From assembly GCA_905215125.1 (NCBI GenBank), contig CAJMOV010000036.1, forward strand, positions 1 to 11,170: a DNA stretch of 11,170 nucleotides, given 5' to 3'. Position 1 is the stretch's first letter; every line of letters starts with the position of its first letter. This DNA is from an uncultured bacterium. Its GTDB lineage: Bacteria; Bacillota; Clostridia; Oscillospirales; Butyricicoccaceae. Positions 1 through 6,886 of the stretch are shown here, one piece after another. The position numbers were made by a program, and so were the translations under genes. The notes beneath the pieces are model-generated. The model was not told the DNA's origin, did no database searches, and saw only the letters and a list, made by a program, of their open reading frames with translations.

Positions 1-960
1 GCGGCCGGCGCGGCCAGCCTCCTGATAATAGCTTTCTATATTCTTGGGCATGTTGTAATGGATGACAAAGCTGACGTTGGATTTGTCGATGCCCATGCCG
101 AAGGCGTTGGTAGCCACCATTACACGGGCGCGATCATAAACAAAGTCCTCCTGATTTTTCAGCCGTTCGTCGTCATCCAGCCCCGCGTGATAACGTACAG
201 CGGCCACCCCGCCCTGTCTCAGCGCTCCGCATACCGTCTCCACCGCCTTACGCGTGGCGCAGTAGACAATGCCGCTCTGCCCCGGGCTCTGCAGTACAAA
301 GTCGCGCACAAAGGTATATTTGTTTTTGGGACGCGCTACTTCAAAAAAGAGGTTGGGCCTGTCAAAGCCAGTTGTCACCCGCAACGGGTCCCGAAGCGAA
401 AGCAGCTCCTCTATGTCCTGCCTTACAGCGGCCGTCGCCGTTGCGGTAAAGGCCCCGACAGCCGGACGTCTGGGCAACGCCGCAATAAAATCAACGATTT
501 TCAGATAGCTGGGGCGGAAGTCCTGCCCCCATTGCGAAATGCAATGTGCTTCGTCTACGGCAATCAGGGAGACGTCCGCCCGCGTGGCATACTGTAAAAA
601 ATCGGCTGTCAAAAGGCGCTCAGGCGCAACATAGACGATTTTGTAACGCCCTGCGCGCATACGGGAAAGCGCCGCGCGATACTGCTCGGCCGTCAGGGAT
701 GAATTGATGTAGGCCGCGGCTATTCCCGCCTGGGTCAAGGCTGAAACCTGATCCTTCATGAGAGAAATCAGGGGCGAGACCACAATGGCGGCGCCGGACG
801 TCAACAGCGCCGGCAGCTGATAACAGACTGATTTTCCCGCCCCTGTGGGCATGACGCCTATCACATCACGCCCGGCCAGCAGGGCGTCGACCAGTTTTTC
901 CTGCCCTGGGCGGAATTCACCATGTCCAAAATGCTGCTTGAGCACTGTGATTTTGTCCAT
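1..960 (-). CDS. recQ: ATP-dependent DNA helicase RecQ (3' part cut off by window edge)
   Basis: This is a superfamily 2 3'-to-5' DNA helicase that unwinds recombination and repair intermediates. The 320 visible codons hold the whole helicase core. Motif 0 is FRPGQ (residues 16-20) and Walker A is MPTGAGKS (37-44). The DEAH box (136-139) runs into the RecQ aromatic-rich loop CISQWGQDFRP. Motif III is TATAT (172-176), motif V is ATNAFGMGID, and motif VI is QEAGRAGR (313-320). The last residue seen is the conserved motif VI arginine. The RQC zinc/winged-helix and HRDC regions, if present, lie beyond the left edge. The ATG at 960 is preferred: GGAGG at 971-975 leaves 10 nt of spacing, whereas the in-frame ATG at 969 would leave 1 nt. 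The gene has its own promoter and lies beyond the terminator of the neighbouring operon. The family is certain; the exact RecQ subtype cannot be judged without the C-terminus. Confidence 0.96.
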   Translation of the reverse strand, partial: MDKITVLKQHFGHGEFRPGQEKLVDALLAGRDVIGVMPTGAGKSVCYQLPALLTSGAAIVVSPLISLMKDQVSALTQAGIAAAYINSSLTAEQYRAALSRMRAGRYKIVYVAPERLLTADFLQYATRADVSLIAVDEAHCISQWGQDFRPSYLKIVDFIAALPRRPAVGAFTATATAAVRQDIEELLSLRDPLRVTTGFDRPNLFFEVARPKNKYTFVRDFVLQSPGQSGIVYCATRKAVETVCGALRQGGVAAVRYHAGLDDDERLKNQEDFVYDRARVMVATNAFGMGIDKSNVSFVIHYNMPKNIESYYQEAGRAGR

Positions 961-981
961 ACTCCCCATCCCTCCCCTGCC

Positions 982-990
982 ATTATAACA
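982..990 (-). promoter_or_regulatory. Extended -10 promoter for recQ
   Basis: On the minus strand the sequence TGTTATAAT contains a perfect TATAAT (982-987) preceded by the TGn extension. The best -35 at 16-18 bp spacing is poor (TGTATT at 1005-1010), which is typical when an extended -10 is present. Predicted transcription starts near 975, giving a leader of only about 15 nt that begins at or inside the purine-rich Shine-Dalgarno stretch. The call rests on consensus matching only. Confidence 0.6.
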
Positions 991-1027
991 GAGAATACGC
1001 TGCAAATACAGCTTTTATCGGGAAAGC

Positions 1028-1063
1028 AAAAAGGGCGCCAACGCTAAAGCCTTGACGCCCTTT
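1028..1063 (-). terminator. Intrinsic terminator of the transporter-hydrolase operon
   Basis: Read on the minus strand, AAAGGGCG (1056-1063) pairs perfectly with CGCCCTTT (1030-1037). A further three-pair CAA/TTG helix lies inside, beyond a single mismatch. The stem is followed by a run of five T residues (1028-1032), then GC and three more T. It lies 16 nt after the stop codon of the 1080-2261 gene, so it ends that transcript and insulates recQ. Confidence 0.8.
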
Positions 1064-1079
1064 ATATGTGTGTCCCGTT

Positions 1080-2261
1080 TTACAGCATTTGGCGGCCTGA
1101 CAGATCGTGGGTGTAGACCTCGCCGTCAATGATGGTGTGCAGGCAGGATGTATAATTACAGAACGGATCGCCGCTGAACACGGCGATATCTGCGTCTTTG
1201 CCCGGCTCCAGTGTGCCGATGCGATGGTCGAGCCCCAGCAGACGGGCGGGGTTGAGCGTGACGGCGCGCAGCGCGTCCTCATACTTCAGGCCGTTGCGGA
1301 TGCACAGGCCGACGTGCATGGGCAGCAGCTTGGTCAGGCTGGCACTGTCTTCCGTCAGGCAGACGGCGACGCCTTTTTCCGTCAGCATGGCCGGCGTGCT
1401 CAGGGTGCGCTCCCAAACCTCCTGCTTGTACGGGCCCGAAACCAGCGGGCCGATGGTACAGATAATCCCCTTTTCAGCGAGCTTATCGGCCAGCTTATAG
1501 CCTTCTGTCGCATGCTCAAGCGCGTATTTGAGCCCGAATTCCTCTGCAATGCGCATAGCGGTGGCGATATCGTCGCTGCGATGGCAGTGGATACGGCACA
1601 TCATTTCTCCGCGTACGACCGGCACCAGCGCCTCGAGCCTGAAGCTGCGCCTGGGCATTTCCGTCCCCTTTTTTTCTGCGGCACGCAGCGCCTCGGAATA
1701 CTCGCGTGCATCAAACAGCGTCTCGCGCAGCACAGCCGCCGTGCCCATGCGCGTTTTGATTTTGTTTTTATCGCGATAGTTGGCGCGCGGATTTTCGCCC
1801 AGAGCAAATTTCATCACGCGCGTTCCGGGAATCTGCATCTCGTCGACTGTCGCCTTCGGCGCTGTCTTAAAGGCAAAGCCCTCGCCGCCGATAACGTTAG
1901 CTGAGCCGGGCAGGACGCAGCAGGTGGTAAAGCCACCGCGGCGCGCCCAGCCGACGGACATGTTGCACGGGTCAAAGGCGTCGATGGCGCGAATCTGCGC
2001 AGTGACCGGGTCAATACTCTCATTGACGTCAGAAATGCCGCCGCGCGTCTGCGGCTCACCCAGCAGAGAAATGTGGGTATGCGGCTCGACAAAGCCGGGC
2101 GTCACCCAGCAGCCGGAAGCGTCGATGACCCGCGCTTCTGAGGGCACGGCGATATCAGGGCCGACTGCGACAAGCCTTCCGTCCTGCGCCAGAACGTCCG
2201 CTTTTTCAAAAATGCGGCCGGCTCCATCCAGCACCTTACCGTTGATGATTGCCAAAAGCAT
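1080..2261 (-). CDS. Metal-dependent amidohydrolase, imidazolonepropionase-like (COG1228 type)
   Basis: This 393-residue protein of the amidohydrolase superfamily hydrolyses an unidentified amide or cyclic amide. The N- and C-termini form the usual small beta domain (TLEPGKDADIAVF near residues 349-362). The TIM barrel shows HTH at 61-63 as the first metal pair, then histidines at 225/227 and 250 and Asp305 (CLTEDSA) as the strand 5, 6 and 8 ligands or catalytic residues. The segment GSANVIGGEGFAFKT (119-133) resembles the PGSANVIGG motif common in HutI-like paralogues. Lys151 (VMKFALGENP) might be a carboxylated bridging lysine, but that is a guess. No signal peptide is visible, so it should be cytoplasmic. 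The start has AGGAGG with 9 nt spacing and sits 21 nt after the D-aminoacylase stop. It is the last gene of the operon. The substrate is unknown; no other hut gene is nearby, so a role in histidine breakdown is not supported. Confidence 0.88.
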   Translation of the reverse strand: MLLAIINGKVLDGAGRIFEKADVLAQDGRLVAVGPDIAVPSEARVIDASGCWVTPGFVEPHTHISLLGEPQTRGGISDVNESIDPVTAQIRAIDAFDPCNMSVGWARRGGFTTCCVLPGSANVIGGEGFAFKTAPKATVDEMQIPGTRVMKFALGENPRANYRDKNKIKTRMGTAAVLRETLFDAREYSEALRAAEKKGTEMPRRSFRLEALVPVVRGEMMCRIHCHRSDDIATAMRIAEEFGLKYALEHATEGYKLADKLAEKGIICTIGPLVSGPYKQEVWERTLSTPAMLTEKGVAVCLTEDSASLTKLLPMHVGLCIRNGLKYEDALRAVTLNPARLLGLDHRIGTLEPGKDADIAVFSGDPFCNYTSCLHTIIDGEVYTHDLSGRQML

Positions 2262-2282
2262 TTTCCTGTCCCTCCTGACAGC

Positions 2283-3863
2283 TCATTTTTTGAGCAGTAT
2301 TCTGCCCAGACGCCTATCCGTCTGAACGCCGCCGCGCAGGGCAAACTGCCCATCCATTAACACATGGACGATGCCCTCGGGCTTTTGAAAAGCATCCTGA
2401 TAAGTCGCCTTGTCCGTGACCTTATCCATATCCACCACCGTGATGTCGGCCACCATGCCGGGCCGCAGATACCCCCGATCTCGCAGGCCCGCCGCGTCGG
2501 CTGACAAACCGGTGATACGGCGAATGGCCACCTCGGGCGGACACAGCTTTCTCTCTCTCGCAATGCGAAGGAAACGCGGAAAGGCGCCAAAGTTACGCGG
2601 ATGGGGCTTGCCTGCGTTGAGCGCAGGATCAAACGACAGGGCGCGGCCGTCGCTGCCGATGGAAAAGTCATTCTGTGACAGCATGTACATGACATCCTCC
2701 TCCGCCATGGCGAAAGAGATGCATGTGCAGTCGGTATTTGTTTCCACCGCAATTTTTGCAGCCGCTTCGGCCTGTGAAACGCCCCACATGCGGCTGATTT
2801 CATAAAGATTCCTGCCGTCGGCCTCAGGCAGCCTGCCGTGGGTGCTGACAATGACAAGCGTCTCGCCCTGTTCGGGCGTGGCAAAAGATTTTTCCAGCTC
2901 GGCAATCAGCCTCTGACGTTCAGGGCCGCAGAGGATCTCGACCGCGCGCTGCTTGCCCCCCTCAATGGACCACTTGGGAAAGGAGTTGGTGATGCCCGAG
3001 GACGACGCCGTATATGGATACATATCGACAGTGACATTGACGCCGGACGCCTGACCCTCGCGTACGATCTGGACGAACTCGGGCGCGCGGCCATGACTGG
3101 CGCGGCCGCTCGCCTTGAAATGGGCAATATGCACATGCGCCCCGCTGTGGCGGTTGATGGCGAACATCTCCTCCAGCGACTGCGGCGTCCCGACGCCCTG
3201 GTTGCGCATGTGCGAGGTGATAATTCCATCATAGGGTACGACCTCTTCCCCCAGCAGGCACAGCTCGCGGGTGTCGGCCGACAGGCCGGGCGTATACCCC
3301 AGGCCAAGGGACAGGCCCCACGCGCCGGTTGCCATGTCGGCGGCCAGCAGCGCGCGCATCTGTTTCAGCTCCCTATCGGTCGCCGGGCGATTTTCATACC
3401 CCAGGACGCCACAGCGCAAGGCGCCGTGCCCGACAAGCGGCATAAGATTGGTGCCCATTTTATCGCCGCGGGACTCGACGCCGACGAGAAATCCTTCCAG
3501 TGAGCAGGCGGCAAAATTCCCGCGGCAGGTGTTGCCGTAACCGGAAATGCGCCCTTCCTGCCCTGGCGGGCAGGGAAAGGGCGACGAACCGCACTGCCCG
3601 GAAAGCTCGCTCGTCACGCCTTGGTACAGCTTGGCCTCACAGCGGTCGTCCTCCAGAAAGCTCAGATCGGAATGGGAATGAATATCTATAAATCCCGGCG
3701 AGACACACAGGCCGCTGACATCAACCGTTTCCCGGGCGAGACCCTCTGAAATCCCGGGCGCAATATCGGCAATCCTGCCGTCCTGCACTGCGACGTCCGC
3801 CTGATACGGCCGCCCTCCGGCGCCGTCAATAACGGTTCCGTTTTTTAAAAGAAGCTCATACAT
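2283..3863 (-). CDS. N-acyl-D-amino-acid deacylase (D-aminoacylase family)
   Basis: The enzyme is predicted to hydrolyse N-acyl-D-amino acids to a carboxylate plus a free D-amino acid in the cytoplasm. At 526 residues it has the family's usual length. It carries the full D-aminoacylase signature. GFIDIHSHSD supplies His62 and His64. QGVTSELSGQCGSSPFP supplies Cys91, the cysteine metal ligand that replaces the carboxylated lysine of many amidohydrolases. LVGHGALR (143-150) follows. SHMR supplies His218, AHFK supplies His248, and SDG supplies Asp405, the catalytic aspartate position. HPRNFGAFPRFL (421-432) is the conserved block after it. The start at 3863 follows GGGGAG with about 5 nt spacing. 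It lies 49 nt after the deacylase gene and 21 nt before the last amidohydrolase. Acyl group and side-chain preference (for example D-Glu, D-Asp or neutral) cannot be read from the sequence. Confidence 0.93.
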   Translation of the reverse strand: MYELLLKNGTVIDGAGGRPYQADVAVQDGRIADIAPGISEGLARETVDVSGLCVSPGFIDIHSHSDLSFLEDDRCEAKLYQGVTSELSGQCGSSPFPCPPGQEGRISGYGNTCRGNFAACSLEGFLVGVESRGDKMGTNLMPLVGHGALRCGVLGYENRPATDRELKQMRALLAADMATGAWGLSLGLGYTPGLSADTRELCLLGEEVVPYDGIITSHMRNQGVGTPQSLEEMFAINRHSGAHVHIAHFKASGRASHGRAPEFVQIVREGQASGVNVTVDMYPYTASSSGITNSFPKWSIEGGKQRAVEILCGPERQRLIAELEKSFATPEQGETLVIVSTHGRLPEADGRNLYEISRMWGVSQAEAAAKIAVETNTDCTCISFAMAEEDVMYMLSQNDFSIGSDGRALSFDPALNAGKPHPRNFGAFPRFLRIARERKLCPPEVAIRRITGLSADAAGLRDRGYLRPGMVADITVVDMDKVTDKATYQDAFQKPEGIVHVLMDGQFALRGGVQTDRRLGRILLKK

Positions 3864-3884
3864 CTTTGCTCCCCGCCTTTCTTT

Positions 3885-3894
3885 CTGCCGGCAG
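3885..3894. repeat. 10-bp perfect palindrome in the leader of the D-aminoacylase gene
   Basis: CTGCCGGCAG is self-complementary and lies in the 49-nt gap between the deacylase stop and the D-aminoacylase ribosome-binding site. It could be a small protein-binding or RNA-processing site, but a palindrome of this size can occur by chance in GC-rich DNA. Confidence 0.3.
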
Positions 3895-3912
3895 TATCAC
3901 ATGTCCGGGCGC

Positions 3913-4812
3913 TCATTCGGCATCTGGACAGGGGATCTCGCCGGGCTGTACTCTTCGCCGCTCTGCCAGGTTCAACAGCTTGTTGCCCGCAAAGGCATAC
4001 CGCAGGGGCGAAACCATAGTCGCCACAGCGTCGCAGGGCGCCGTCATCGCCTCGCCGTCCAGCCAGCCCAGCACCTCGCCCTTTTTGACCGCCGCGCCCG
4101 CCGAGACAGCCGGCTTAAACAGCCCGTCGCGCGGCGCAGCGCCAAAGTCAAGCAGCGTTGAGCAAAAGGCCGTTCCTCCCCATGGCTGCGCCTGCCCTGC
4201 GACAACGCCGATATGCACAAGATAGTTCATCACTCCGTCGGCGCATTTCTGCGCGGCATGAAGGTCAATTACGCCGCCCGGCTGTCCCCCAGGAAGTTCA
4301 ATCAGCACGCCCTTTTGGCCGCGGCGCTCAGCCGCCTCAATATACAGCTGTCCGCGCGTTCCCTTGGTGTGGACCACCGTATCCAGCATAAGCGCCTTCA
4401 AAAGGTCCTCCGCCCACGGGTGCCGGCTGTAAAACCCCATGCCGTAGGTCGAGCCATACAGGCCGCAGCAGTGCAGATCGAGCAGATAGTCATACCCGTC
4501 GGTCAGCTGCCAGATGTGGCAGGCAAGCTGTTCACTGTAGCTGCCGCACTCTTTTCCGGGAAAGGTACGGTTAAGGTCCAGACGATCCTGTGGCGCCTGA
4601 CGGCGGCGCGCCCGCGCCGCTTCGGGGTTTGAAAAGGGCAGCAGAGTCGCCTTTCCCCGGACCTCCGCCTTTTCCAGGCGGGCTCTTACCAGCTCGGCCG
4701 TATAGCTACCGGTCTGCTCGTCGCCGTGCACGCCGGCCGTAATAACGACCGACGGGCCATCCTCACCATGCCCAAAGGTGTGGCGCTGCAGGTCAAAGGC
4801 TTTATTTTCCAC
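3913..4812 (-). CDS. Succinylglutamate desuccinylase/aspartoacylase-family zinc deacylase
   Basis: This 299-residue member of the M14-like AstE/AspA family (COG3608 style) removes an acyl group from an N-acyl amino acid using zinc. The zinc site is visible as GVHGDEQTG (His29, Glu32) and DLH (His114). DLNRTFPG (79-86) supplies the conserved substrate-carboxylate-binding Asn-Arg, and Glu172 in LIELPGG fits the catalytic glutamate. The C-terminal third (about 228-299, with KPAVSAGAAVKKGEVLGWLD) resembles the barrel-sandwich domain common in this family. No signal peptide is seen. The start is GTG at 4812, with GGAGG and 9 nt spacing. An ATG closer to the Shine-Dalgarno is followed at once by TAA and cannot be the start. 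It lies 72 nt after oppF and opens the three-hydrolase block. Whether the substrate is succinyl, acetyl or another acyl-amino acid is open. Confidence 0.9.
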   Translation of the reverse strand: MENKAFDLQRHTFGHGEDGPSVVITAGVHGDEQTGSYTAELVRARLEKAEVRGKATLLPFSNPEAARARRRQAPQDRLDLNRTFPGKECGSYSEQLACHIWQLTDGYDYLLDLHCCGLYGSTYGMGFYSRHPWAEDLLKALMLDTVVHTKGTRGQLYIEAAERRGQKGVLIELPGGQPGGVIDLHAAQKCADGVMNYLVHIGVVAGQAQPWGGTAFCSTLLDFGAAPRDGLFKPAVSAGAAVKKGEVLGWLDGEAMTAPCDAVATMVSPLRYAFAGNKLLNLAERRRVQPGEIPCPDAE

Positions 4813-4884
4813 GCTTACATTCCTCCTTATCGAGCCCGGGCCGTGTGGAATACCGCATGATTCCCGCCCCTCTGCACGGGCTTT

Positions 4885-5838
4885 TCAGGGCCTATTTTCC
4901 AGTATGTCCCGCAATTCACGCTCTGAGCAGTAAACCAGGTGGCCAGGGGATATCTCATGATAACCAGGCTTGTTCTGCTCGTCATACTGATGGACCTCCT
5001 GGGGAGCATAGGAAATTTTCCTGCGCCGTTTCTCCGCGCGCGGATCGGGCAGCGGAATGGCGCTGAGAAGCGCCTGCGTATATGGGTGACACGGGTTGGA
5101 AAACAACTCGTCCGAAGGCGCCAGCTCAACCAGCTTGCCAAAATACATAACGGCAATGCGGTCGCAGAAATATTTGACAACGCTCAGATTGTGCGCAATG
5201 AACATAATGGTCAGGCCAAAGCCTTCCTTCAGATCATTGAGCAGGTTGATGACCTGCGCCTGGACCGATACGTCAAGCGCAGAGACCGGCTCGTCGGCAA
5301 TGATCAGCGACGGCTTGACGATGAGCGCGCGGGCAATGCCGATTCGCTGGCGCTGGCCGCCGGAAAACTCGTGCGGATACCGGGTCGCATGCTCCGGCAT
5401 CAGCCCGACGCGCTGAAGCATGTCGACAACCGCCTTATTGCGCTCGGCCGCGTCGGTGACGCCGCGGATTTTCAGGCCTTCGCCAATGATTTCCTGCACC
5501 GTCATACGGGGGTTGAGCGAGGCGATGGGATCCTGAAAAACCATGGCGATGTTTTCGGTGATGTACTTGCGCAGCTCGGGGGTCATCTTGCCCGAGATGG
5601 GTCTGCCGTCGTACAAAACCTCGCCGTCTGTCGGATCGTACAGACGGATCAGGGTGCGGCCGCAGGTTGTCTTTCCACAGCCGGATTCACCGACCATGCC
5701 AAAGGTCTCGCCGCGGTAAATGTCAAAGGAAACGTCGTCCACTGCTTTGACGGTGCTGACCCTGCCGCGCTTTTTGGTGGTAAAGTGCATGCTGAGGTGT
5801 CTGACCTCCATGAGAGGCCGCGACATATTATCAGACAT
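4885..5838 (-). CDS. oppF: Oligopeptide/dipeptide ABC transporter ATPase (OppF/DppF)
   Basis: This is one of two ATPases that power the peptide importer at the inner face of the membrane. Its 317 residues contain Walker A GESGCGKT (50-57), Q-loop Gln102, the signature FSGGQ (158-162), Walker B LIIADE (178-183) and switch His216. The OppF-type tail HPYTQALLSAIPLPDP (251-266) follows. The remaining tail lacks the cysteine-rich C-x-F-x-x-R-C-P segment of many OppF proteins; only Cys304 remains, in SPGHLVYC. Start ATG 5838 has GGAGG with 9 nt spacing. That Shine-Dalgarno lies inside the last codons of oppD, and the two reading frames overlap by 8 nt, implying translational coupling. The Opp versus Dpp name is a convenience: the substrate is set by the binding protein. 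Confidence 0.95.
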   Translation of the reverse strand: MSDNMSRPLMEVRHLSMHFTTKKRGRVSTVKAVDDVSFDIYRGETFGMVGESGCGKTTCGRTLIRLYDPTDGEVLYDGRPISGKMTPELRKYITENIAMVFQDPIASLNPRMTVQEIIGEGLKIRGVTDAAERNKAVVDMLQRVGLMPEHATRYPHEFSGGQRQRIGIARALIVKPSLIIADEPVSALDVSVQAQVINLLNDLKEGFGLTIMFIAHNLSVVKYFCDRIAVMYFGKLVELAPSDELFSNPCHPYTQALLSAIPLPDPRAEKRRRKISYAPQEVHQYDEQNKPGYHEISPGHLVYCSERELRDILENRP

Positions 5839-6874
5839 TTTGTTCGGCCTCCTTTTCCTTCATTCGCCGGATGCGGTGGGCCAGAATTTCGGGCATCTCC
5901 ACCTCGGGCGCGTCGGGGTGCAGCAGCCAGGTCGCTGCATAATGGGTGTCCGACAGCCTGAAAAAAGGCGGCGCCTCCTCAAAATCAATGGCCAGCGCAT
6001 ATTTGTTTCGCGGTGCAAAGGCGTCTCCCTTCGGGGGCGCCAGCATGTTGGGCGGCGCGCCGGGAATAGCGAATAATTTTTCCTTAGTATCAAGGTCGGG
6101 CATGGAAGACAGAAGCGCCCAGGTATACGGATGGGCAGGCTCATAAAAAATTTCGTCTGCTGTGCCGACCTCGACAATCCTGCCTGCGTACATGACGCAG
6201 ATACGGTCGGCCATGTTGGCGACAACCCCCATGTCATGGGTAATAAAAATGATGGACAGGTCGCGCTTTTTCTTGATTTCATTAATAAGTTCCAGGATTT
6301 TCGCCTGAATGGTGACATCCAGCGCCGTGGTCGGCTCATCGCAAATCAAAAGCTCTGGATTGGACGCAAGGGCGATGGCGATGACAATGCGCTGACGCAT
6401 GCCGCCCGAAAACTGGAACGGATACTGATCAAAGCGAATCTCCGGCTGCGGGATACCGACTGCATCCATCAGCTCAATGGCGCGTTCCTTCGCCTTTTTG
6501 CGCTCGATGGACTTGCTCAAAATCAACGCCTCGGTAATTTGCTTGCCGATCTTCATAATCGGGTTCAGGGCCGACAGCGGATCCTGAAAGACAAGGGATA
6601 TTTTTTTGCCGCGGATTTTATAAAAATCCTCTTCCTTGTACTTTGCCATATCCTCGCCCTGATAAAGGATTTCTCCCTTTTCAATGTGGCCGTTTTTGGG
6701 CAGAATTCCCAGGATGGCTTTTGTCGTAACGCTCTTGCCCGAGCCGGATTCGCCTACAATGGCCAATGTTTCGTGCGGATTGAGGTCAAAGCTGATATCG
6801 CGCACCGCCTGCACCTTTCCCGCAAAGGCGTTAAAGGAGACGGTGAGGTTTTTTACCTGTAAAATGGGTTCCAT
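5831..6874 (-). CDS. oppD: Oligopeptide/dipeptide ABC transporter ATPase (OppD/DppD)
   Basis: This is the second ATPase of the peptide importer, expected to pair with OppF. Counting from the GTG at 6877 (348 residues), it has Walker A GESGSGKS (42-49), Q-loop Gln98, signature FSGGM (156-160), Walker B LLICDE (176-181), switch His214 and the tail HPYTWALLSSMPDL (249-262). The preferred start is the ATG at 6874 (347 residues), because GGAGG at 6881-6885 is 6 nt from it but only 3 nt from the GTG. The C-terminal segment GDAFAPRNKYALAIDFEEAP...HYAATWLLHPDAP aligns with the usual cysteine-cluster motif, but D, N, D and T replace the four cysteines. The gene begins 12 nt after the oppC stop and ends 8 nt inside oppF. 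Confidence 0.95.
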   Translation of the reverse strand: MEPILQVKNLTVSFNAFAGKVQAVRDISFDLNPHETLAIVGESGSGKSVTTKAILGILPKNGHIEKGEILYQGEDMAKYKEEDFYKIRGKKISLVFQDPLSALNPIMKIGKQITEALILSKSIERKKAKERAIELMDAVGIPQPEIRFDQYPFQFSGGMRQRIVIAIALASNPELLICDEPTTALDVTIQAKILELINEIKKKRDLSIIFITHDMGVVANMADRICVMYAGRIVEVGTADEIFYEPAHPYTWALLSSMPDLDTKEKLFAIPGAPPNMLAPPKGDAFAPRNKYALAIDFEEAPPFFRLSDTHYAATWLLHPDAPEVEMPEILAHRIRRMKEKEAEQNV

Positions 6875-6880
6875 CACTTA

Positions 6881-6885
6881 CCTCC
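6881..6885 (-). promoter_or_regulatory. Ribosome-binding site that decides the oppD start
   Basis: GGAGG within AAAGGAGGT directly follows the oppC stop codon. It is 6 nt from ATG 6874 and 3 nt from the in-frame GTG 6877, so the ATG is the likelier start. Confidence 0.7.
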
Positions 6886-6886
6886 T

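Noticed and set aside
58..597. A 179-codon plus-strand frame at the left end
   Set aside because: It is antisense to the RecQ helicase core, whose motifs read perfectly on the minus strand.
4815..4820. ATG-TAA start-stop pair after the Shine-Dalgarno of the deacylase gene
   Set aside because: The spacing from GGAGG to this ATG is only 1 nt, too short for initiation, while the GTG at 4812 is well placed.
4834..4881. Possible hairpin in the 72-nt gap between oppF and the deacylase gene
   Set aside because: CACGGGC and GCCCGGGCCGTG pair only with a bulge, and there is no T-tract, so a terminator or attenuator is not supported.
4939..5961. A 340-codon open frame on the plus strand
   Set aside because: It lies antisense to oppF and the end of oppD, both unmistakable ATPases. 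Its translation has no recognisable motif and is a by-product of GC-rich codon use.
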